Source: Omnitrophica WOR_2 bacterium RIFCSPHIGHO2_02_FULL_52_10 (GTDB lineage: Bacteria > Omnitrophota > Gorgyraeia > Zapsychrales > Zapsychraceae). From it: a stretch of DNA of 5,042 bases. The notes beneath the pieces were generated by a model. The model saw nothing but the letters and a program-made list of their open reading frames with translations. It searched no databases and was not told where the DNA came from. The stretch covers positions 292-5,333 of the forward strand of contig MHGR01000081.1 in NCBI GenBank assembly GCA_001805655.1. Direction: 5' to 3'. Position 1 is the first letter of the stretch. Each line of letters starts with the position of its first letter. A program made the translations under genes and the position numbers. Shown here piece after piece: positions 1 through 5,042 of the stretch.

Positions 1-729
1 ATCATCGCGCGGCATTGCTTTGCCCATAATGAAAAGCCATGGCTTATGCTGGACGGGGTGCGGCAGCTCTTAAGCCCCGAAGGCGTTTTTGTCGTCGAAA
101 ACGCCTATTTTCTGGATACCGTAAACCGCCAGGAATTCGACCAGATCTACCATGAGCACATGTATTATTACAATTTGCGCAGCATCGGCGCGATGCTCGA
201 TAGAAACGGTTTTGATCTTATCGACGCGGCACACAGCCCCATACATGGCGGGACCATGTTGTATGTCGCGCGCTTGAAGTCTGCAAAATCTACCGTGAGC
301 CCGCGCGTGCGTGAATACCTGAAAAAAGAAAAGAACATGCACACAAAGGAATTTTATGAAGATTTCATAGGCCATGTCCAGGAGAACAAGCACAAGCTTA
401 TTCAGCTGCTGGAGGCGCTGACGTCAACGGGGTCAACGGTCCATGCTTACGGGGCTTCCGCCAAATCGGCGACACTTTTCAATTATTACGGGATCAATGA
501 TGATATGGTCCCGTATGTGGTCGATTCGACGATCATCAAACAGGGGAAATATATCCCCTTGGTCAATATCAAGATCATCAGTGAAGAAGACGGGCGGCAG
601 AACCCCCCTGATTATTATTTGCTGACGATCTGGAATTACAAGGACGAAATTATCCGTAAGGTGCGTTCCTGGGGCAACATGAAAACTAAATTCATCCTGC
701 CCCATCCGAAGGTTGAGATCGTGGAGTAG
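1..729 (+). CDS. Sugar C-methyltransferase, SAM-dependent (NovU/TylC3/TcaB9-like), 5'-truncated by window edge
   Basis: The frame is open from base 1 and ends at TAG 727-729, giving 242 visible residues. Family members run to roughly 400, so the N-terminal zinc-binding domain and the SAM-binding glycine loop lie off the left edge. What is seen is the end of the Rossmann domain (FVVENAYFLDTV), then IYHEHMYYYN with Y-H-E-H at visible residues 50-53, then HGGTMLYV near 82, and a C-terminal domain with YGASAKSATL near 150-159 and a closing ILPHP motif. In characterised relatives the Tyr/His/Glu/His cluster is catalytic and the enzymes methylate C-3 of dTDP-4-keto-6-deoxysugars in the cytoplasm, yielding branched-chain sugars. 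The exact sugar here is unknown. The next gene starts 4 bp downstream, so the two are probably co-transcribed. A methyltransferase acting on another nucleotide sugar is possible. The family call is firm. Confidence 0.88.
   Translation: MIARHCFAHNEKPWLMLDGVRQLLSPEGVFVVENAYFLDTVNRQEFDQIYHEHMYYYNLRSIGAMLDRNGFDLIDAAHSPIHGGTMLYVARLKSAKSTVSPRVREYLKKEKNMHTKEFYEDFIGHVQENKHKLIQLLEALTSTGSTVHAYGASAKSATLFNYYGINDDMVPYVVDSTIIKQGKYIPLVNIKIISEEDGRQNPPDYYLLTIWNYKDEIIRKVRSWGNMKTKFILPHPKVEIVE
723..726 (+). promoter_or_regulatory. Ribosome binding site GGAG deciding the start of the fusion gene
   Basis: GGAG ends 7 nt before ATG 734 and overlaps the final codons of the upstream methyltransferase gene. It favours ATG 734 over the in-frame TTG at 713, which would add seven residues (MRSWSRS) with no homology-like character and has no comparable site. 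Confidence 0.6.
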
Positions 730-733
730 AAGT

Positions 734-3190
734 ATGCGCGCAAACATAAAACCCATCAATATCCTGTTTCGCAATGACGACCCGTGCGCCTTAAGCAACC
801 CGGCGCACGAGAGGCGGTATCTGGAGATCTTTGCCAAATATGGCATCCCGCAAGTGGTTTCCGTCATTCCTTTCATGTCCGAGGATCCGCACAATGCCCG
901 TGGGACGAAATTTCACGCGCTGTCCGAAAACAAAGCGATGGTCGGATTGCTGCGGGAATTTTCGGGAAAAGGCCTGATCGAGATTGCCCAGCATGGGACC
1001 ACGCATCAGACCAACCAGCTGCATCCGAGCTCTCCGATTGCCGCTTTATATCCGCCGTATCCGGGGCTGGGTTCTTCCTGGCTGCCTTTTGTGCCCGTGC
1101 ATCCGGAGAAAGGTTACAGCGAATTCGGCGGTCTGGATGAAGATTTTGTGCGCCAGGAACTGCGAAGAGGCAGAGATTATTTAAATAAAATTTTAGAAAA
1201 AAATATTACCACCTTTACATTCCCCTGGAGCACACCGGATATAAACACATTAACTGCTTTAAAAAAGGAAGGCTTCAAGACGGCACTCTGCGGCGGAAGG
1301 GATATTTATAATGTCCGTGGATTGATGACCCTCTACAACGGGCGGGAGGATATTTTTGAATTTGCCCATGAACTGAGCGATGGCAGGCTCAATGGGCCGG
1401 TTTTATACCATGTCGTTTTGCATTCCTGGATGCTTAAAGACAACAATCTTAATGAGTTGGATAAGCTTTTGTCAAATCTGGCCAATGATAAGCGCGTCGG
1501 ATTTGTAACGCTAAATAGCCTGCAACAAGGGGCGGCAGACTTTCCGATGGCGCGCACAGCCGATCACATGGTGCGCCGGTTAAGCCGGGTGGCCAGCAAA
1601 CATTTGGGAACTCCCATGCGGCTGCCTCAATACTATCGTTTCAAAATCAAATATTATGGGAAGGAACTGTTAAAAAGCGGACTTGTCGTCCTGATTTTTG
1701 AGAAGATCGGCTTAACCCGGTTTTGGGTGATCTCCAGCATGTTGTTTTTGCTTTTTGCGTCTTTGGAGATTGCCCGGGTGAAAGGCGTTTCGCTGTGGGG
1801 CCTGATAGGACTGATTGGTTCGGGGTGTGTGTTCTTAGGCCTCAGTGTATATAAGGTCAAGAACTGGATTTCAGCGGGGAATCAAGGATTAAACAAAGAA
1901 GGCCGCCAAGACTACCTGACGGTGTCGGCCAAGGCATTTCGGGATCCGCAAAATAAACCCGCTGTGGCCGCTTTTTTCCGGCTTTTTGAGAAGCTGCCGC
2001 ATCCATCCGATGAGGACCGCGAAAAATATCTGCAGTTTAAATATTATCATTCCGCAAGGCCATGGGAAGCCTTAAATGAACTGGCCCAGGGGTATGCCCG
2101 GCGCGGGCTTTATTCGCTGGCCCATATGTGCTACGCAGAGTCGCTCCTTCGCGGTCCTAGGCAGGAAGAAGTTTTTCGGCAGATTCAACAGGTCAAGAAA
2201 CTCGTTGCCGTAAAAAAGCTGAACCTTAGTGATAACACCTGCGCGATCTCGGTCATTGTCTGCACCAACCGAGCGCCCGTTGAGTTCAAAGCATGCCTCA
2301 AGAGCATTTTAGCCCAGGTGTTCCGGGATTTTGAAATCATTGTTTTAAACAATCGCGGCCCCAATGAAATACAGGATGTCATTGAATCCATGGCAGACCC
2401 CCGCATCGTTTATAAAAGGATCGATGAGGAACTTGGCATTCCGAAAATCCGCAACGCGGCCGTTCAATGGGCAAAAGGCAGATATGTCGCTTATTTGGAC
2501 GATGATGATGCCTTTTATCCTGACCACCTTGAAACGCTTTATAACGCGGCTCAACGAGGGAAGTACCGGTTCGTCTACGCAAAAACGAAAGGCGTCCTGG
2601 GGAACTTAAAGGACGGCATTTTTCATGCCCAAAAGACCATTTTTAACTGGGGCGATGGATTTGACCGGGAACGTTTTGCCTTAAACTCGACCATGGGGAA
2701 TTGCGCCGTTTTGCACGAGAGAAGCCTTTTTTGCGATGTAGGCTTATTTAATGATGAGCTGATCGTTGCGGAAGAGGAAGACTTCTATTTGCGTTGTGCC
2801 GCGGCCATGGACCTAAAGCATGTCGATAAAAACTCTTCGGAGTACCGCATCAAAGACAACAATAGCGTGGTTGTCAACGCCATCAGGAACCATTTCCAGG
2901 GCGCGATCGTTCGCCGGTTCCATGCCGCTTTCCGGGGTGAGTTAGCCAATCTGAAATATCATGCCGCCCGTGGTGACAAGCGGGAAGCTCAGAAGAGCCT
3001 CGATCAGATCCGCGCACGCTATTTGCAGGGGTGGTTCAAATCATCGTTTGTGCTGGACGAGTTGCGGCCTCTGGTCAAATATTGCGGTGACAAAGATCTT
3101 TTGAGAATGGTGGTATCCGATTCCAGCCGCTTATATAAAACGGAAGTGTCCATGACCTACGGCAGGGAGGTTATGAAAAGTGGAAAATAA
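734..3190 (+). CDS. Fusion protein: polysaccharide deacetylase domain, two-helix membrane hairpin, GT2 glycosyltransferase domain
   Basis: 818 residues from ATG 734. Residues ~5-265 look like a NodB/CE4-type deacetylase: NDDP at 14-17 (metal-binding Asp pair), HGTTH with His87 and His91, FPW at 163-165, and a late His (VVLH, His230). There is no signal peptide. Two hydrophobic stretches follow, near 328-346 and 352-373. A charged, helical, TPR-like linker runs over ~380-495. Residues ~505-720 are a GT-A family 2 glycosyltransferase: ISVIVCTNR at 505-513, the DDDD metal/nucleotide-sugar motif at 589-592, and an acidic EEED at 680-683 where the catalytic base usually sits. A helical tail ends the protein. 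Two helices would place both enzymatic ends on the same face, presumably the cytoplasm, because GT2 enzymes use nucleotide sugars. I infer that it deacetylates and extends a lipid-linked or nucleotide-linked glycan. The substrate is unknown. The stop overlaps the next gene by 11 nt, which suggests translational coupling. Confidence 0.85.
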   Translation: MRANIKPINILFRNDDPCALSNPAHERRYLEIFAKYGIPQVVSVIPFMSEDPHNARGTKFHALSENKAMVGLLREFSGKGLIEIAQHGTTHQTNQLHPSSPIAALYPPYPGLGSSWLPFVPVHPEKGYSEFGGLDEDFVRQELRRGRDYLNKILEKNITTFTFPWSTPDINTLTALKKEGFKTALCGGRDIYNVRGLMTLYNGREDIFEFAHELSDGRLNGPVLYHVVLHSWMLKDNNLNELDKLLSNLANDKRVGFVTLNSLQQGAADFPMARTADHMVRRLSRVASKHLGTPMRLPQYYRFKIKYYGKELLKSGLVVLIFEKIGLTRFWVISSMLFLLFASLEIARVKGVSLWGLIGLIGSGCVFLGLSVYKVKNWISAGNQGLNKEGRQDYLTVSAKAFRDPQNKPAVAAFFRLFEKLPHPSDEDREKYLQFKYYHSARPWEALNELAQGYARRGLYSLAHMCYAESLLRGPRQEEVFRQIQQVKKLVAVKKLNLSDNTCAISVIVCTNRAPVEFKACLKSILAQVFRDFEIIVLNNRGPNEIQDVIESMADPRIVYKRIDEELGIPKIRNAAVQWAKGRYVAYLDDDDAFYPDHLETLYNAAQRGKYRFVYAKTKGVLGNLKDGIFHAQKTIFNWGDGFDRERFALNSTMGNCAVLHERSLFCDVGLFNDELIVAEEEDFYLRCAAAMDLKHVDKNSSEYRIKDNNSVVVNAIRNHFQGAIVRRFHAAFRGELANLKYHAARGDKREAQKSLDQIRARYLQGWFKSSFVLDELRPLVKYCGDKDLLRMVVSDSSRLYKTEVSMTYGREVMKSGK
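3164..3170 (+). promoter_or_regulatory. Strong ribosome binding site AGGGAGG for the GTG-started sulfotransferase remnant
   Basis: AGGGAGG lies inside the last codons of the fusion gene, 9 nt before GTG 3180. It is the best Shine-Dalgarno match in the window and supports GTG 3180 as a genuine start, so the sulfotransferase reading frame was (or is) translated. Confidence 0.6.
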
Positions 3191-3465
3191 CTTTCGAGGG
3201 GAAAATCTTATCATTGTGGGCGGAGTTCCCCGCTCAGGCACGACCTTGGTCCAAAACATGCTGGATTCGCATCCGGACATCCATGGATTGCCGGAATTTA
3301 AAATCCTCATCCCGATCATGCGCTTGAGAAATTTGCTGCGGGGCTGGATAACCGGCGGCATGATCGACCCCGGCCTTTGTTCGGTAGCAAGCATCGACCG
3401 GAATTTCAGGGAGTTCATCAACATGTTTTTCGCTCCGCTTTTTTTCGTCATCGAAGGTCCTGAAC

Positions 3466-3469
3466 AGGA
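3466..3469 (+). promoter_or_regulatory. Ribosome binding site AGGA for the internal methyltransferase gene
   Basis: AGGA sits 5 nt before ATG 3475 and is made of sulfotransferase codons. It is a modest match, but it supports ATG 3475 as the start; the initiator lies 20 nt inside the sulfotransferase remnant. Confidence 0.45.
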
Positions 3470-3483
3470 ATTCTATGAATCCA
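3468..3483 (+). repeat. Left copy of a split direct repeat (GAATTCTAT + GAATCCA)
   Basis: GAATTCTAT at 3468-3476 is followed directly by GAATCCA at 3477-3483. The same two blocks recur in the same order at 4250-4269, separated there by CGAG. The left copy covers the methyltransferase start codon and the sulfotransferase break region. Confidence 0.5.
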
Positions 3484-4218
3484 GTGTTATCTGAAATTGT
3501 ACGAACGAAAAAAGTAACTTCTCCTTCAGGTGAGGTTTTTGACCTTAATTCTGAAATTTCTCTTGAGGAAGGGCAGCTTCTCCAAAGATTGATTTCGAAG
3601 TATAAACCTCAAAAAAGCTTGGAGATAGGCTTGGCTTACGGTGTTTCCTCTCTTTTTATCTGTGAAGCCTTGGTCATGCAGCCGCAAGCGCGCCACGTCA
3701 TCATCGATCCTTATCAGACCAGCGATTGGAAAAGTATCGGCTTGCATCATTTGAGACAGTCTGGTTATGACCATATGATCGAATTCCATGAGGATGTTTC
3801 CTGGAGGGTGCTCGCAAGGCTTTTCAGCGAGGGCCGGAAGTTCGACTTTGCTTTTATCGACGGCTGCCACAATTACGACGCCGTATTTATCGATTTTTGG
3901 TTCGCATCCCGGATGATGAATGCAGGAGGCATTATCGTCCTTGATGACGTTAAGTTCCCATCGGTCCGAAAGGTCTGCCGGTATGTTTTAAGGCACATGC
4001 CTTTTCGTGTCATTGACGCTGCCGGCCAGCCGGATCCCCATCGGTCTTGGAAATGGGAATGCCTCGATATGGTTAAGGCGATCATTCCCAATTTGTCGCA
4101 GCAGATCTTCAAGCCTGAAATCCTAAGACCGGACCTGGAGATCAGCCGTTACTTCTCATGTATCGCTTTATTGAAAGAAGCAGATACATGGGATTATGAG
4201 AAATTTTGTGACTTTTAG
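3475..4218 (+). CDS. Class I SAM-dependent methyltransferase (Methyltransf_24-like)
   Basis: 247 residues, apparently complete. Motif I is LEIGLAYGVSSL at residues 49-60, the SAM-binding loop. An acidic strand end follows in IIDPYQ at 76-81, then the family hallmark FAFIDGCHNYDAVFIDF near 115-131 (Asp119, His122), and GGIIVLDDV at 141-149. These mark the small O-methyltransferase-like group common in glycan and secondary-metabolite loci. The target atom and substrate cannot be read from sequence. The protein is soluble, with no signal peptide or membrane helix. The gene starts inside the sulfotransferase remnant and ends 79 bp before the ACP gene. Its first ~120 nt are markedly AT-richer than the sequence to the left. 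Together with the flanking direct repeat this suggests the gene arrived by recombination into the sulfotransferase gene. Confidence 0.85.
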   Translation: MNPVLSEIVRTKKVTSPSGEVFDLNSEISLEEGQLLQRLISKYKPQKSLEIGLAYGVSSLFICEALVMQPQARHVIIDPYQTSDWKSIGLHHLRQSGYDHMIEFHEDVSWRVLARLFSEGRKFDFAFIDGCHNYDAVFIDFWFASRMMNAGGIIVLDDVKFPSVRKVCRYVLRHMPFRVIDAAGQPDPHRSWKWECLDMVKAIIPNLSQQIFKPEILRPDLEISRYFSCIALLKEADTWDYEKFCDF

Positions 4219-4249
4219 GACTTGGGATCACATGACCAAAAGTTATCAT

Positions 4250-4269
4250 GAATTCTATCGAGGAATCCA
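4250..4269 (+). repeat. Right copy of the split direct repeat
   Basis: GAATTCTAT at 4250-4258, CGAG spacer, then GAATCCA at 4263-4269, in the AT-rich gap after the methyltransferase gene. The copies are 782 bp apart at their left ends and bracket exactly the methyltransferase coding region. They could be a recombination scar; chance is not excluded for blocks this short. Confidence 0.45.
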
Positions 4270-4287
4270 TTGTGATTGGATTTTATG

Positions 4288-4293
4288 AAAGGA
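4288..4293 (+). promoter_or_regulatory. Ribosome binding site AAAGGA for the acyl carrier protein gene
   Basis: AAAGGA lies 4 nt before ATG 4298 and 10 nt before the in-frame ATG 4304. Neither spacing is decisive, so the ACP may start with MNMNEK or MNEK; the longer form is used here. Confidence 0.5.
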
Positions 4294-4297
4294 ATTA

Positions 4298-4624
4298 ATG
4301 AATATGAACGAAAAGGCAATCATAAATTCTGACAAAATCCTTGGCGTCATTTATAAAGCGATCGACGCCTTGAATGATTCTCTTCCCAAAGACCGGAGGA
4401 TCGAAAAATCCCCTCAGGCGTCTTTGTTTGACCAGTCGGGGGCGGTCGATTCTTTGGGGCTGACGCTTCTTATTGTCGGGCTTGAGCAAAGGATCGAAGA
4501 GGAGCTGGGGGTGCGGGTGACCCTGGTCAATGACCAGGTCCTGTCAAAAGAGGGCAGCCCTTTTAATAATGTGAAGGTCTTAACGGACCATATTGCTAAA
4601 TTGGTGGATGAACAAAATGGATGA
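4298..4624 (+). CDS. Discrete acyl carrier protein
   Basis: 108 residues, slightly longer than a typical ~80-residue ACP. Predicted helix 1 covers about residues 11-28. The phosphopantetheine site is GAVDSLGLTLLIVGLEQ, with Ser52 of the DSLG motif as the attachment serine at the start of helix 2. An acidic amphipathic helix, IEEELGVRV, follows, and a closing helix is VLTDHIAKLV. The motif reads DSLGL rather than the DSLDxVEL of fatty-acid ACPs, so this is a specialised carrier, not AcpP. It would need a phosphopantetheinyl transferase, which is not in the window. The stop overlaps the start of the FkbH-like gene by 8 nt, and that pairing matches ACP/FkbH pairs in which the ACP receives a glyceryl unit. 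The 79 bp before it are AT-rich, with no promoter I can defend. Confidence 0.85.
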   Translation: MNMNEKAIINSDKILGVIYKAIDALNDSLPKDRRIEKSPQASLFDQSGAVDSLGLTLLIVGLEQRIEEELGVRVTLVNDQVLSKEGSPFNNVKVLTDHIAKLVDEQNG

Positions 4625-5042
4625 CCGCAAATTACAAGGATTACTGGTTACGGATTTTACCGATGAGGTATTGGTCAATTACCTCAATAACGGGGAGGGA
4701 TTGCCCGCGCTTGAGGTTCACGCGGCCGGCTTCGATCAGGTGATGCCGGTTCTCATGAGCCCGGAGGACCCGTCGCGCCGGCAAAAGGATTTCGTGTTTG
4801 TCTGGGCGCGGCCGGAGAAGCTCTTTGATGCCTTCCGGCGCTTTTTGGAGCTTGAATCTGTTTCTTTCGAGGAGATCCTGGACGAAGTTGACCGTTTTTG
4901 CGGTTTGCTTAAACACTGGGATGAGGGAGGGACCAGCGTCTTTGTCGCCTCATGGATGCTGCCGCCCGATCAGCATAAGATCAATATCCTCCAGGACATG
5001 AAAACGCGGCACGGACTTTCCTATTGCTTAATGAGAATGAAC
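4617..5042 (+). CDS. FkbH-like protein, N-terminal domain (HAD-IIIC family), 3'-truncated by window edge
   Basis: 142 residues are visible, open to the last base. The start is ATG 4617 with a weak GGTGGA site at 4603-4608, overlapping the ACP stop. The sequence follows the N-terminal SGNH-like domain of FkbH proteins: LLVTDF at residues 9-14, VFVWARPE at 60-67, an EEILDEVDRF helix near 85-94, SWMLPP at 122-127 and CLMRMN at 137-142. In known FkbH proteins this is followed by a HAD phosphatase-like domain and often an acetyltransferase-like end. They take D-glyceryl from 1,3-bisphosphoglycerate, remove the phosphate and load it on a partner ACP, as for methoxymalonyl-ACP and tetronate pathways. 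The catalytic HAD DxD motif is beyond the edge, so activity cannot be judged. GC here rises to about 60%, above the flanking ACP and methyltransferase regions. Confidence 0.82.
   Translation, partial: MDDRKLQGLLVTDFTDEVLVNYLNNGEGLPALEVHAAGFDQVMPVLMSPEDPSRRQKDFVFVWARPEKLFDAFRRFLELESVSFEEILDEVDRFCGLLKHWDEGGTSVFVASWMLPPDQHKINILQDMKTRHGLSYCLMRMN

Larger units (their letters stand above)
3180..3494 (+). pseudogene. Sulfotransferase (PAPS-dependent), C-terminally truncated remnant
   Basis: 104 residues from GTG 3180, with TGA at 3492-3494. The N-terminus is an unmistakable sulfotransferase 5'-phosphosulfate-binding loop: GGVPRSGTTLVQNML with PRSGTT at residues 17-22, followed by DSHPDIHG. Such enzymes move sulfate from PAPS to a hydroxyl or amine, here plausibly on a glycan, and are usually about 250-330 residues long. 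The 3'-phosphate-binding Ser/Arg segment and the rest of the acceptor domain are absent. No continuation is visible in the other frames, because the next gene fills the space from 3475. GC is about 52-54% through this fragment and falls to about 38% just past it (hand counts), so the end coincides with a composition junction. It is most likely non-functional. A short protein of unknown use or an assembly join are the alternatives. Confidence 0.75.

Noticed and set aside
713..733. Upstream TTG start adding seven residues to the fusion protein
   Set aside because: ATG 734 has a well-placed GGAG, while TTG 713 overlaps the previous coding region and has no clear ribosome site.
433..894. 153-codon minus-strand open frame
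   Set aside because: It lies opposite the end of the C-methyltransferase gene and the start of the fusion gene, has no recognisable motif or ribosome site, and is best explained as antisense shadow.
1258..1267. T-TTA-AAA-AAG run, in phase for -1 ribosomal slippage (contains the dnaX-type A-AAA-AAG heptamer)
   Set aside because: I find no convincing downstream stem, and slipping would only end the protein about 14 codons later in the middle of the deacetylase fold. The in-frame continuation encodes well-conserved sequence, so this is probably ordinary Leu-Lys-Lys coding.
3526..3870. 114-codon minus-strand open frame
   Set aside because: It is antisense to the SAM-binding half of the methyltransferase, whose motifs are clear on the + strand, and it has no family resemblance of its own.
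3468..4269. Insertion sequence or integron cassette bounded by the direct repeat
   Set aside because: There is no transposase or integrase, no terminal inverted repeats and no attC-like hyperstructure. The repeat is kept only as a possible recombination scar.
4264..4284. AATCCA / TGGATT inverted repeat followed by TTTT, a possible terminator before the ACP gene
   Set aside because: The stem is only 6 bp and mostly A-T, the loop is 7 nt and the T run overlaps the stem. It is too weak to call a terminator.

Overview
The window is a 5 kb piece of what looks like a bacterial surface-glycan (O-antigen, capsule or exopolysaccharide) biosynthesis locus. All recognisable genes lie on the + strand and are packed like one operon. 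The taxon cannot be fixed from the sequence. Coding density is high and GC is around 50% overall, but it varies by segment. Shine-Dalgarno sites are of the ordinary bacterial type. I see no rRNA, tRNA, CRISPR array, transposase or integrase.

Layout: (1) positions 1-729 hold the C-terminal ~242 residues of a sugar C-methyltransferase of the NovU/TylC3/TcaB9 type, cut by the window edge. (2) Positions 734-3190 encode an 818-residue protein joining a NodB-like polysaccharide deacetylase domain, a two-helix membrane hairpin, a helical linker and a GT-A family 2 glycosyltransferase domain. (3) Positions 3180-3494 hold the first 104 codons of a PAPS-dependent sulfotransferase that ends far too early. 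(4) Positions 3475-4218 encode a complete class I SAM methyltransferase that begins inside the sulfotransferase remnant. (5) After a 79 bp AT-rich gap, positions 4298-4624 encode a discrete acyl carrier protein. (6) Positions 4617-5042 hold the N-terminal domain of an FkbH-like protein, cut by the right edge.

Reading the genes together: C-methylation, deacetylation plus glycosyl transfer, sulfation (probably lost), a second methylation, and an ACP/FkbH pair that in known pathways makes glyceryl-ACP from 1,3-bisphosphoglycerate. This fits a heavily decorated glycan in which a three-carbon glyceryl-derived unit may be added from a carrier protein. That last role is inference; the FkbH catalytic HAD domain lies beyond the window.

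The main points for a second look are the deacetylase-membrane hairpin-glycosyltransferase fusion, the broken sulfotransferase with a sharp GC drop at the break, a split direct repeat (GAATTCTAT...GAATCCA) bracketing the inserted methyltransferase gene, and the ACP-FkbH pair in a glycan setting.
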